Of a stretch of 64,000 bases of DNA, positions 10,554 through 21,416 are shown one piece after another (position 1 is the stretch's first letter; each line of letters starts with the position of its first letter). Both the position numbers and the translations under genes were made by a program. The stretch spans positions 186,001 through 250,000 of the forward strand of contig NBIV01000062.1 in the NCBI GenBank assembly GCA_003194525.1, in the 5' to 3' direction. The notes beneath the pieces were generated by a model. It made no database searches. It saw only the letters and a list, made by a program, of their open reading frames with translations, and had not been told where the DNA came from. This DNA is from Gracilariopsis chorda (taxonomy: Eukaryota; Rhodophyta; Florideophyceae; Gracilariales; Gracilariaceae).

Positions 10554-12497
10554 TCACCTTCGCCTGGACCTCGAAGAAGAGAGGCAACGTATTTCAGCTC
10601 GTTCCTCTTTTAATTGGAGTTCGATCTCTCTGAGATGAACTTGTGATAAACTATGATGAAAGAAGGCATCATTTCTGATAAGCCAACCACCATTTATGTC
10701 CAAAATATCAATTAATATTCGAATTAATTCTTCTCTTCTTTGTGCTCTGTTTCCCTCGGTTATACTTGCATTTAGAGCTCGTTCGTGCTTTTGATGCACA
10801 GTTTTGGGATATAACCCTTGTTTAAAGGAAGTGACCACCAAGTACTGCAGCTCTGCAGTAGTAAAATTGTATCTTCAAGCCTCATCAAAAGCCGTTTTGT
10901 TCTCTTCACCATGGATCTGTAGTCCACGGGGTACTGACACTTCTCTATTGGTTTAGTAAAACTCGCTCCAAACACGTTTCGGATCATTAAAAGAGCCGAA
11001 TGCAGAGTTCACGAACAATATTCGAAGAGCGAAGAGTTCAGGACTTGTGGGAGAACCAAATCTATTTCGAGTCACATTTCGATCATTTTCGGATCGTTGC
11101 AAGACGTACATTCGTGGACTTCCTCTATCCCGTTTACATTCAGATTCTGGTACAGAGCAGGGTAGCTTATCTTATAGACGTGCAGTCTCTTAGTAGTTCA
11201 ATCAGTCCAAATCCATGTACCGGAAGGGGCGTCTGAGATATCTTTCCAGTACGGAAGACTTCAGACGTCTAGGCAGTCTTTTGTTTCGAATCAAACCCTG
11301 TCGCTCTTTACGGAGATGTATGTCAATTTCCTACACAGTTGGATTGATGCAAACATCTCTCACCCCAAAAAGGTTCCATCCAGCTTCAACTGCGGCCAGC
11401 ACTCTCGCTCTCATGTACGCACTGATCTCATTTTGAAGCATGTTGGTCAATGCATCTGATTGGCTTTCCGCTCGACTTGATACAACCAAATCCTGTTCTT
11501 TGGCACTCTTGAAAGCATTTTCCATCAGCTATGCTACAGCTCTGCCGCCTTGGGTTCTTTCAGCATTGATGTGACCCTTATACTTCATTTTGAGATCCGG
11601 ATTGTATGGGACCACTTTCAAATATTCTGTACTTCTTCTTCGATAGGTCACTCGGTTTGTGTACTAATTTATCATTGTTTCGGCAACAATGTCTTGTCGA
11701 TAAGACCCAAATAGGCACCTCCCCTCAGAGGTACGACCACGTCAATATGGAGAGTGTCTGTGCATATTGAATTTCTTCACCACTTTTCGGAGTTCCTGGT
11801 TTTCAGGCGAGTCACCCCGGGGCAGTTCGGCTTTGATCAAAGTGCTAATGATCTCAGAATATTGAATTACACCCTCTCCAACTAAAAAAAAAGGTAATGA
11901 TGTGTAGTATTTCTCTCCTGGAACCAAAGTTTGGTGGCAATTCCAATGCATTTCAAGCCAAAGAGCTCACTTGAATTATTCTGTAGATCCTTCGTGATTG
12001 ATTTGTATAGTGGTTGTACACTCTTGCGATAAGATCTGGCCTATGAAAAGGATGGCTTCTGTCTCTCTGTCGAGAAAATGCTCCGGTGTTTTCGCTGTCC
12101 ATACCAAGCCTTTTCATATCTTCCCGCCATACGTTCATTGTGACTTTGACTAAAAACGTCGGGGAACCCAGTCGAACAACCATTGCTTACACATCCAGTT
12201 ATATTTGTCTCCAATATGCCAGAGAGCTTTTGTTATTACCTGAGAGGAAGCGTTTACCGGGAGGGCCGAGTTCATCTGTGCGGGATGGGTTCCAGCCCAC
12301 AGCTCACGTTCTTCAACCATTCTCATTGGTTCTAATTCCAAGTAAAGAAGCCTCAATTCTTCTATTTTTGCTCTAGTACAAAGCAACCATTGCTGAAGAA
12401 AAGCGCCAGAGTTCAGCAGCACATTATCGGAATACACTCTTCGCTTAGAGTGTTCTTCCCATGATAGGCTTCGTTTGGTTCGGTTGTTCGCATCCAT
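10554..12497 (-). pseudogene. Helitron-1 Rep (HUH) domain and linker
   Basis: 12183-11953 reads LGSPTFLVKVTMNVWRED and RPDLIARVYNHY, the start of the Helitron_like_N domain. 11951-11742 holds EIISTLIKAELPRGDSPENQ, the segment after the HUH motif; the HUH box itself (expected PHxH) is scrambled near 11900. 11525-11331 has LQNEISAYMRARVLAAVEAG, a strongly conserved Helitron block. 10841-10554 has EELIRILIDILDINGGWLI, the linker before the helicase. The HUH nuclease would nick and join DNA ends. Frame breaks separate all pieces. Confidence 0.8.
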
Positions 12498-13005
12498 GGA
12501 TGAAATATATGTCGCTGTATGATACAGGGCATGACTCTCACCGTAAGAGTGGAGCAGGGAAGAGCACCTTTCTCAGCGTCCATAGAATCAGGCTTCAAAC
12601 GCATGTACTTGACAACTCGACGTCGGAGATTTCCGGTTGACATGTGATGGTATTCTCTTCCTCCTACCAGGTGGACTGCTGGGGCTTCCAACCTCAATAG
12701 TACACTTGGCTTGACGACGAAAGCTGTTTTTGCAAGAGGTCTGCCTCGGCTGTTTTCTGGTAATGGTTCCGCACTGGAGCGCACATCTATTCGGACTTTG
12801 CGGGCACCTTGATAGTTCCGCACAATCATTCCTTCCTAACCAGCGTCTGCAGAGATGTCCAAAGTAGACTCGTCTGCATATGATCTCGTCTGCTCACTTT
12901 CGTCTGGTGTGAACAAATTTCTATACCTTTCCAGGACAATTTCAGGTCTTGGTTGCAAAAGATCATATAACTTCGGAACCAAGTATCGAATATTCGTGTT
13001 AGAAA

Positions 13006-13662
13006 CTATTCTTTTTGTGAATGAAGAAGAATAATCGGGTGAATTAAGACTACAAATATTTGTCGTGCACCTCTTGGCCTGGAACGGAAAAATACAAATC
13101 TGCTTGAAGTCGGAGAAATAAACAGACCTCCACCCGGAACATACTTCATATCCATGATTGTGAGCAAAGTTGTAAATAACACATTTAAGTGTGTTGATAG
13201 CGTCGGAAAAGAATGTGAGCGATATATGTCTTCAAGTTGCAAATTGGTATGCACTTGTCTGAAAAAAACTCCAAGCGATCTGGAGCTTTTATATCCACAG
13301 CAGGTTCCTTCGGTCTCTGCACCAAGCAGAACTGCGCCACAATAGTTGCAAATACGAGTACGAAGCACCCACTCCGAATCTTTGAGAGGACATCTATTTT
13401 CTCGATGAACGTTTGCACTGCATGTCCCAAAACACATTTGAAGTGTGCCAGTGATTGGTTGGTACCTCGGATGTGACGAACTTGGACGTGTGAGGACTTG
13501 ACAAATATTTTCTGCCCTTGCATCCCAGACAAATTTTGCTTCATAGTGATTGAATTGAGAAGGTTTTCCAACGAACCACATGACCGCCCTATCTCGTTCC
13601 TTTTGAATGCCGGAAGAATGATTGGAGTTCAGATACATATTTTTAGAGTTAATAGGTTCCAT
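13006..13662 (-). pseudogene. Helitron-1 N-terminal Cys-rich region
   Basis: A 218-codon open piece lies upstream of the Rep domain. CNYCGAVLLGAETEGTCCGY is the C-x2-C...CC pattern found at the N-terminus of many RepHel proteins, and the following residues (HSFPTLSTHLNVLFTT) match the segment where other Helitrons have FxxxxRxYNxxFxF. It probably binds DNA. The reading frame is lost before the Rep domain. The assignment combines pattern and position. Confidence 0.65.
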
Positions 13663-14055
13663 AACACTTTGGAGACGCTTAATTGAAGTTCCTAAGCCAT
13701 CTGCGCAAGCTCATCGTTTATGTCTCGACCACGCACAGGCTGTCTATTCTCTTTTTGGAGACGGCCTGCTCCCGACCAGGGTCAACCACGTCGTGATGGC
13801 GGTCGATGCGAAGAAGAATCATGTTGGATTGCAGAAACCGGAGAGAGATTGAGAGATTGGGTGATCACCTTCCCATGGAACATGTACCATCTCTGCTGCT
13901 TAATTAGAGAACTGGTGTTGCACAATGGTTGCATGCACGATATATACGTATACATATTATTCTCATAGTCTCAAGATGTTCTTGACCACAGCAGTACCTT
14001 GATAGTTCGTATACGTAGTACTTCACCAAGTACATAGGCGTTGCATTCTTACGTA

Positions 14056-14375
14056 GTATTCGTTGCAGACGTCAACAAGTATCGAGGACGGTTTTACATA
14101 CGTATGCAGCGTATAGTTAATTCTTATTCTTCTCAAATGGGTCTATGTTTGTAGTACTGTGTGTCCTACGTATTCACTACATAGATTAGAACTATTTTTG
14201 TTAGAAGGGTATTCGTTTGCAGTTCTGGGCAGCTTACCTATGCATTACGCAAAATATAACTATTTCTGTTAGAGGGGTATACATGTGCACTACTGTGCAC
14301 TCTACGTATGAAGCACGTAAACAATAACGGTTATTATTGGAAGGGTATACGTAGGTGGTACTTGTGGTACAACCA
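14056..14375. repeat. 68-bp tandem repeat array
   Basis: The anchor GGGTAT (or GGGTCT) recurs at 14139, 14207, 14275 and 14343, each exactly 68 bp apart. Units share an A/T-rich half (aactatttctgttaga) and a half rich in short palindromes such as TACGTA and GTGCACTACTGTGCAC. A fifth diverged unit is likely to start near 14056. It lies between Helitron-1 and the small ORF at 15102 and has no coding potential. Its origin is unknown. Confidence 0.75.
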
Positions 14376-15101
14376 AATGGGTGTCGAGTACCAGCTCAGT
14401 AGTCCGTCTCGATAACATTTATTGGGAGCGCGGCGAGGGCTCAATCCGAAGGGTGGAAGTTGGGTAACCGAATAGGGGTGGCAGCACCAAACCACTAGCG
14501 GCGCAAGATAACCAGACGGGCTAACCGTAACCACTTGGTAGTGCTCGTCGTACCCCTCACACAGACTACTAGAGCCTGAATATTCTTAGCTAAACCAGAA
14601 GGTAGACTGTAAACCCCAAATGGTATCACACTTAGCCAAGAGATGCATAACTTTACCACTCTTGGAGAGGGAGCGCTGCACCTACCTCAAGGGTGAGTGA
14701 GGCTTAACCTCAGGTGCACTCTGCTACGTGGCATAAGTTGGGGCTGGGCCTAATGGCATGGCCCCAGGCCACGGTAGTGGAGTGTCACTACCTACCTAAA
14801 ATACTTAAATAAATTAGTACTCTAATTAGATAGCCCCTCTAACCCACGTGGCATACTAACCAATTGTTACAGCGCACGTGGCACTGCCCACGTGGTCAGA
14901 TCTCACTGTATTTCAGTACTGTACGTAATTTTTGTTATTGTTTGAATAGGATACGTTTCTATTTTACGTAATGTCTAATGTGCCAACCAATTCCTAGTTA
15001 AGCTAGAATGTGCCCTAAAGTTGAAGAAAACTTATCTCCAAGCCCTACCTCCAACCTATTTCGTTCTACTCCCTTCTTTTCTTCAAGTACCATCTAAGGC
15101 C
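14376..15101. other. Noncoding spacer before the 15102 ORF
   Basis: No protein-like frame is seen. The first part is GC-richer and might be part of an unrecognised element. The second part is AT-rich and carries the CACGTGG sites described separately. Confidence 0.4.
14844..14894 (+). promoter_or_regulatory. Three CACGTGG (G-box type) sites
   Basis: CACGTGG occurs at 14844-14850, 14874-14880 and 14888-14894. CACGTG is the classic bHLH/bZIP target core. The cluster is 208-258 bp upstream of the ATG at 15102, so it could be its promoter element. The link is inferred. Confidence 0.4.
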
Positions 15102-15479
15102 ATGGCCGATATGTCCCAAACAAAGGTTCACTACCTACAAATATGCCGTGTGCGCGACCGTAAGTATTCAATTGTACGGCGCTGGTCCACATTATTGGAA
15201 AAATTTTGCACAACACAGGATGCATTGAAGCACATTGATCTGCAATGTGGCACTGTAAATTGGTTGTTTATGAAAGAGATTTTGTGCTCCGTTGGCCTAA
15301 AGATCGACACCGTGTACACGGAACTGGAAGACTACCGCCTGATTGTACGCAGCAAGGATTTGCATGCTTGCTGGTACTCAGAGATATCCACGTGTGAGAC
15401 GAGCTGGACGGGGCTGATAAAGGTTGAGGCTGTGGAAAGTGACATTTCTTACACGTGCCCAACTGATTCGGACCAGTAG
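15102..15479 (+). CDS. Hypothetical protein, 125 residues
   Basis: I do not recognise the family. The ATG at 15102 sits in a good context (aaggccATGG) and starts MADMSQTKVHYLQ; an in-frame ATG at 15021 would add a hydrophobic 27-residue leader. The product has six Cys, four Trp (RRWSTLLEKFC, VNWLFMK, ACWYSE, TSWTGLIKVEA) and no membrane helix, and ends acidic. Composition looks like a folded small protein rather than chance. It is one of the few intact frames in the transposon island. It may belong to a mobile element or be a lineage-specific gene. Confidence 0.5.
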   Translation: MADMSQTKVHYLQICRVRDRKYSIVRRWSTLLEKFCTTQDALKHIDLQCGTVNWLFMKEILCSVGLKIDTVYTELEDYRLIVRSKDLHACWYSEISTCETSWTGLIKVEAVESDISYTCPTDSDQ

Positions 15480-15950
15480 AGCAAATCGTTTAATTACCAT
15501 TGGCAAGTCGTTTGAATGTAAATAAAGGTACGTTTATTCTATTCATGTGTCCTAAGTGGTCAAATAGCTCGTTTTCAGAGAAATCTTTAGGTAGGTTAGA
15601 CTATGATTACTTCAGCTGTTTGATTTTCTAATAATTCCATTATTCGCATGGCGACTGCAAAACTTGCATAAAAGGAGGACATGTGAATTTTGAACGCCAG
15701 GCCAGATTTCCCTCGTTACTAGTGGCAGATGCTTAAATTTAAAGGGGTTCGGAAAATTGATTTCCAGAGATAGAAAATCAGAAAATCGATTTTTGAATGT
15801 CAGATAATTGAACCGGACCCAAAAGTGCCGAAGACGACTATTCCCACCCGTGTCACCAATAGTGTTTAAGTAGTCGTTGATAGACGAGTTAATGTACTCA
15901 GTTTTCCGTCTTACTTCGGAGGATATTCGAGTTTGGCAAGAGTTGTAACT
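15480..15950. other. Spacer, no gene seen
   Basis: AT-rich sequence between the small ORF and the recombinase fragment. It could include the 3' UTR of the ORF and the 3' terminal repeat of the DIRS-like element, but I see no matching repeat. Confidence 0.35.
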
Positions 15951-16514
15951 CTAGGCTGCGCGTAGCAGAGAATTGTATCCGTTCTTTTCAGCGGCCACGC
16001 CTTTACATGTGTAGAATAGGCTCATTTTGAGCGTAATCATGCATAGCACCACCATAGTGGAAAGAGTGCGATGTAATGTGCGGGTTTTTTGGATCACTGT
16101 CCAGATTCTGAAGAGTATTACGAATTCGTTCGTTGAACTGCTCATTGAGAAGGAGGAAAGGTAGTGAATTCAGGTCACGATTTTCTTTCAATGCAAAAAA
16201 ATTGCGTTTGCCTTCGTTTAAGCAAAGACGTCCGAGTAATAACACTCTTCTGCAGCTGGGAAGTCTTACGGCGTTGTGAAATCATAATTCCAATATGCGA
16301 ATGTTTTTGTTCAGTGGTGAGTATGGCTTTCCATGGGAGCGCTGCAAACTCGCTAGAACAAAGAAAGCAAAGCAGAATGGAAAGGCCCAATTACAAGAAA
16401 TAAAGGCGATTTCCAAAGTAATCCAGAACAACTGCCAAAGCGCGAGGACAGGGAATGTATTGCTGGCTAGGTACCAGCAGAATCCAGCCTAGCAGAGCTT
16501 TGTGTGAAAGAAGC
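15951..16514 (-). pseudogene. Tyrosine recombinase, C-terminal part
   Basis: SILLCFLCSSEFAALPWKAI (near 16385-16310) fits the first recombinase box, where an Arg is expected in LRxSE but Ser is found. ITSHSFHYGGAMHDYA (near 16060) fits the H-x-x-R box with Arg changed to His. After a shift near 16005, KNGYNSLLRAA supplies the Tyr region. The enzyme would join circular DIRS DNA into the host without a target duplication. Two catalytic Arg positions are lost and the chromovirus separates it from its N-terminal part. Confidence 0.6.
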
Positions 16515-17080
16515 TGTGGTACAGCCAGTGGTCAGCAGAACATCCGTAATATAGAACTTTTAGATTCGGCCTAATACATGGCTTCCAATAGGTGGTGGTC
16601 TCTCTAATATAGAAGCGGTGACTGGGGGAGTCCTGAAAGGAGATCCGCAAGCACCAAACGGAGAGCTGGTTCACTCGGCGGATGATAATTCTACAGCAGC
16701 CCCTATGAGACGCGCTGGGTATTGGCTGCTTACAAACTACATCTAGAGAATGACGTAATAGTTTAACTGAAGTTGAGTATCATGAGGTTGAATCAGACGA
16801 ACTAGAGCAAGCCTCGAGGGTGCTTGGTTTCCTTCCCCGGAGGTGGAACGTCCAGCGGCGCACTATATACAGTGCCGCGAGCTGACCTGGACGGAAACTA
16901 TCTACTGTACCCAACAAAGATCTAAGTTAGATTATTCTACCTAGTTGAACTACAGTCGGCTGGAACAGCTCCTCTGGAGTGGTGTGCCACATGGCACCAG
17001 TTAGAAAATATGAGTACTCTTTTAGGAATCTTCCGTAACAGCCAATCCTTAGGAGCATGCACAATACCCACTGTACTAAA
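16515..17080 (-). repeat. 3' LTR of the chromovirus
   Basis: On the coding strand the 3' end is CTGTACCACA at 16515. The 5' end is TTTAGTACAG, where the other LTR has TGTAGTACAG. A TATATAG core lies at about 16864 on the minus strand. Long blocks match the other LTR, e.g. gagatccgcaagcaccaaac. Confidence 0.9.
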
Positions 17081-17093
17081 TACCCCCTTTCTT
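17081..17093 (-). other. Polypurine tract
   Basis: On the minus strand AAGAAAGGGGGTA stands immediately before the 3' LTR, the normal primer site for plus-strand DNA synthesis. It confirms that the element reads right to left. Confidence 0.75.
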
Positions 17094-17418
17094 GGATTGC
17101 ACCACGTACTCGAGGAGCATCACGCCTAAGTGCTCGTCTCCTTCGGCGATTCTGCGGGTCCACTCGGGGTGCGCCTTGCAGCGGTGAGTCTCGTTACCTC
17201 CATCGCAGGTGCTGTCTTCGAATACGCTTTGCTTCCGTGCGACGTCCGTTCGGAACCTGCAAGGCGTAAAATCGTACATAATCTCACCCATATCCACCTG
17301 CGTCCGCTCATAACTCAGGTGTAACTCCTTCCGGTGATCGGGTGCATCTCAACCCCATTTGTCCACTCCCTAGTCCGAGCAACTTTCATATCTTGGAGCC
17401 ACACCTGAACGCGGAACT

Positions 17419-19519
17419 ATGAATCGGTTCTGCATTATGGAGCGGGCTGCGTCTCCTGTATCCTCCGAGGCGTCATCCACCCGAACTACTCGACGGCGTT
17501 GCGATGATCCCGAGATTTCTGAAGTAAATATAAGCGGCGGCACTCCTCTGCAGGTATGTCCTTCCTTTTCTGGTGTCAACACACCACTTTCTCTTGCTCT
17601 TCCTGCTTTGTTCTTCTCCATTGGAATGTCTCAAGCTTATAGCTATCAATCTTGGGCTTCCGTGGATCTTCCAGTGTACGACACCTGTACTGGGACGCTA
17701 CTCCGGCCTGGGGAGCATCTCGATCATCGCGCTACTTGGGAATTCGTGCCTTTCCACGATCGATGGGTCAGCCTACCGTGCTCCGTCGGTGAATACATTC
17801 ATCATTTCGCGCGATACCGTCAGGCTGGGCGCTTTCGTGCGGTTCCCGAAACTCCCTGAAGTGAGGGCAAACGTACCTATGGTGATTCGTATCGCGCTCA
17901 TTGGTTCCAGGTTCCGGTGCATGGCGATAACGCTCCGACCACGGTGGGGTACTGCGATACTCCCTACCTTAGTTGTATCCTGGAACGCGAAATGCAGTCG
18001 CGGCTGCAACTTCCCTTTCAGAAGGAATATATTCACCATGCGGAGCGTCGTCCTGTCACCATCTCGGATGGCCGCTATCCTCTGGCGTTGCTTCCCTATG
18101 ACCCTCCCTACGATGTCCTCTATTGGTTACACCGCAGTAGCTGGGGTACGAACTCCGCGGACGAAACCAGCACCAGGAAAAGTTTTGGATTCTTCGTCGG
18201 AGGGCACAACACGGAGTTCCATAATATGCTTTCAGGTCAACGTCCTGAATACTACGTCACCATCGTCAACTCCTGGAGGCACCATTGGGTGTCACCTCAC
18301 CTGAGCGTGGCGAAGCCCCTCTTCTTTGCATATCACTCCTCCGAGGTACTCATACCCACGGCTCCCTGAGAGGTTTAGTCATGTTGATTGCCTCTACGGA
18401 GGTCACTGTGGGGGCCTTCATGGCGTACTTTCAGGCGTTGAACGGGGGGTCCTCTCCTATACGCGGAGCCACGACTGTAGTCTCTACGGGAACCCGTCAT
18501 ACCAGCCTACACCAGGTAGTTTACTTCCCCTTTCGGTGGCCGTGATCCGTTATATCTGCTCCTTGGGTTTCGAAAACCTTGTCAGGGGCACCAAGTGGAG
18601 TGCAGACGAAGCGGAGGCTCTTTTTGATTAAAACCTTCAGGTGAACTGATCTCAGAACCCCAGATTTCCTGGGTTATGACTATTGGGAAGAGAAATTCTA
18701 CCCCATCAAGCGTTGTCTGAACGGTGACCATGACGTGCGCGCATATGCTGCTTTTCCACGCCATATTAAAGAGAGAGTGCCTACGGTGGCATGAGTTCAG
18801 GTCACCGATTATGATCCTAAGGTAGAGAGTCTGTCAATTCGCACTCCAGGTCCTTCGCAGGTTGGCGGATTAGCTATAGCTCCTGCAGTTAGTGTTGATA
18901 CTTGTCCTGCTCCTGCAGTTGCTGCTACAGCCCCCGTCAGTGTCACTCCGGCGTCGGTGCCCACGATCCCTGAGGTGGGGATGGATATTTTGCCTATGGA
19001 GAAGGACGCTATCACTCCTGCCCAGTGGCTCCAACACCTTCGGTTCTGTCGGCTCCTTCGGTGCAGCCCACATTGAGGAGTGTGCCATCCCCGGCTTCCT
19101 CGTCACCTCCGGTGTCAGCGCCTGCGGTCGTTTCTCCGGCTTCTCGATCACTATCGCCTTGGGTGGCTGGACCTGCTTCTTCTATCCAGACTAGTGCTTC
19201 TGCCCGAATGGTTGTATCAGCAGCTCCTTCGGTGGTTGCTACCGCAGTCGAGTCACCAGAAGGTGCCATGGCAGTCGCCTTTCAGGAGTTGGTGAAGGAC
19301 TGCCAGGTGGTTGGCATCACTGCACCAGCTTCTCCCGTTGAGGCTATGCGCAAAGCTCGTGGCTGGGTGCTAGAGCTCTGGAAGGCGCGTACTGATAGCG
19401 ATTCTCTGCGGGCGATGCGTGACAGCCTGAAAGAGTTCATCGATAACCAGGCCATACCAGACCTGGCAAAGGCACGCTTGGATGCGGAGTATGCGGCGTG
19501 CTTTGGCGGGAACTTTTAG
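17419..19519 (+). pseudogene. Antisense accessory ORF of the chromovirus
   Basis: A protein of about 690 residues can be followed on the strand opposite to gag-pol. It is open 17419-17856, has TGA at 17857, stays in the same frame to 18369, then shifts near 18330 and 18640 and again near 19020, ending at 19519. The first two thirds are rich in Trp, Tyr and His (GEHLDHRATWEFVPFHDRW, DPPYDVLYWLHRSSW). A Ser/Ala/Pro-rich linker follows, then a helical charged C-terminus (VAFQELVKDCQVVG, DSLKEFIDNQAIPDLAKARL). No family is recognised. It occupies the env position but faces pol, with 229 bp between the two stops. Some plant Gypsy elements carry antisense ORFs at this place; function is unknown. 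Confidence 0.6.
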
Positions 19520-19747
19520 GTGGTTGACATAGCCTGTATAGATCCAGTTCGTAAATTTAATAAACTTATCTCTTTGGTGGTGCAGTAGTTCCATCTAAAG
19601 TTAGTGTCAAAGTGTGTCAATTAGTCCCTATAGGTGCGAACAGAAACGAAAAGAAACCTGTAGGGTAGTAAAATGGGTGTCCCTTGTAGGTGAGGAAAGC
19701 GGAGATAGACCATTGTGGGTCCCTCCCCCTTTCTTGAACGAAAAAGC

Positions 19748-21377
19748 CTACGAAGAGTTGCGGTTTTGCTCCAGTTTGGCGTGGTATCGCCTGAGGATGT
19801 TCTCTGGGATGTGTTCCGGAGGTTTTTTCGTATCACCGGTTGAGGTGTAGCCGTACCATCTGACGCGGTACTTGATTCCTGAAGGGGATTGACGGTGCGA
19901 CACGATCTGGACCACTGCACATAGTGTCAGGAGTACGTCCGGGGTATCCTGAGGATGTTTACCTTAAGAAGGGACATTGCTGTCATGGAAGAGCTATGCA
20001 GGTTCGCCGATACTACCTTAGGTGAACGGGGCATCCTCGCTTTTGTCGCTAGTGTCGCCTGCGGTGGAGGATGGGCGGTTGGTGACTGCTAAGGTCGCTT
20101 CCGTGTGAAAGGCTTTGGGACCTTTATCACTTGGTTTCGTGAGATGATGTCACAGAGCCCGCCTATTTTGACGGAGATCGTATCCTTATAGGTGGCGAGG
20201 ACCTTGTTGGGCCCTAAGATGTTTGGCACCAGTTTGCGGTTGACGTCTGGCGGTTCCTCTGGCGTTTCCTGGGGTCGGTGGAGGAAACGTTCATCCCCTT
20301 CCTTCAGGTGTGAGCCATGCTACACCTTCAAATCAAAATCCTGTTTCTATTTCCTTTGAGAGGCAATCAACGTAGCCTTCGCCACAGGGACTGCTTTCTA
20401 ATACCGCCTGACGGTTGCCTTTCTTGATCGGACTTTAGTGGGCGCCTAAGGACCGTCCGAAGCGTGTGCCGTTGCGCGCGTGGAATCATGGTGCTTGGCG
20501 GAATCCACAACAGCACTAAATTGAACGGTGAGGTCCTTGTGGAGCGTTGCAGCTGAAACATAAAAGCATACGAGAGCGGGCCCACGTATGCGTCCCAATC
20601 CTTCTGGTGATCCGCAATATAGTGCTTTAAGGTCGAGGCGATTGTCAAGTTGAACCTATCCGCCTGGCCATTTGTCTGGGGTTGATAGGCAGTGGTAAAC
20701 AGCTGATTCATTCCCAGCATTCCTGAGATGGTGCCGAAGAGTTTTGTCCCGATTTGGGGACCATTATCCGTGAGGAGGTACAGGGGTATCCTGTACCGGT
20801 AGAACCAATTCTAGAGAAAGGCGTCGGCAATAACCCCAGCCATGGTGCTCCTCAGAGGAATGGCGCGGGTGAGTTTCGAAAACAGGTCGGTGATAACCAA
20901 GATATAACGGTATACTCGCTCCAGCTTCGGCAGAGGGCCAAATATATCCATGGCCACAAACTCCAAAGCACCTAAGGGAGGAAACAAGGTTAAGGGAGTG
21001 CTATGATTTCTTGTGATAGCCCTAGTGGCAGCCCATGAGCGGCAGTACGCCACTGTTTGGAAAGGATTTTTGGCCTTGTGTGGCCAATAGAACCCTCTAA
21101 TCATGGTGAAATACATACGGGAGCCGCCAGAGTGTCTTCCGAGGCGCTGATATTGCGAAAGATACAGAACCCTACCCCAAAGGATGTCCTTTTGGAGTGC
21201 GCCGTCGAGGGTTGCGCGGCGCACCAACATGCCATCCCGGTCTATATCCAAGAGAGATGTGGTGTTTCCAACAGTGGCGAGGCTCTCCTTGCAGAAAGGG
21301 TCCGCGCTCTGCTCCTTCACGAAGTCTTCCATGGTTATGAGGACTACTTCTTTCTCCTCCTCAACTAGGTCCATCAC
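19748..21377 (-). pseudogene. Chromovirus integrase with C-terminal chromodomain
   Basis: The HHCC-like zinc region (RHSGGSRMYFTMIRGFYWP and VAYCRSW) is near 21150-21000. The core has the first Asp in LEFVAMDIFGPLPK and a later block TTAYQPQTNGQADRFNLTI near 20660, where the usual catalytic Glu position reads Asp. Near 19915-19748 is a chromodomain: HRQSPSGIKYRVRWYGY, then TGDTKKPPEHIPENIL and RRYHAKLEQN before the stop. The aromatic Trp expected after DT is Lys, so histone binding is probably lost. The integrase inserts the cDNA and the chromodomain steers it to marked chromatin. Stops and shifts interrupt it. Confidence 0.8.
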
Positions 21378-21416
21378 CTCAGGTATGCCAGCATATTTTT
21401 CACTGGGTTTATTACA

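Larger units (their letters stand above)
9167..13662 (-). mobile_element. Helitron-1, decayed rolling-circle transposon
   Basis: Reading from 13662 down to 9167, the minus strand encodes in order a Cys-rich N-terminal part, the Helitron-like (Rep) domain, the linker typical of RepHel proteins, and a PIF1-like helicase. All are broken by stops and shifts. Helitrons move by single-strand rolling-circle replication. I could not find the TC start. Near the expected 3' end, 8943-8967 is GC-rich with ACCGCAGGCGGT and GCGGTGCTTCGTGCCGC inverted repeats, but no CTRR end is clear. Confidence 0.8.

Noticed and set aside
17554-17635. Possible intron CAG/GTATGT...TCAAG in the antisense chromovirus ORF
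   Set aside because: The frame is open and protein-like straight through, and removing 82 nt would break it.
17573-18304. 243-codon plus-strand ORF, longest in its region
   Set aside because: It is a shadow of the antisense ORF one frame away, which has the better composition and continues across the single stop at 17857.
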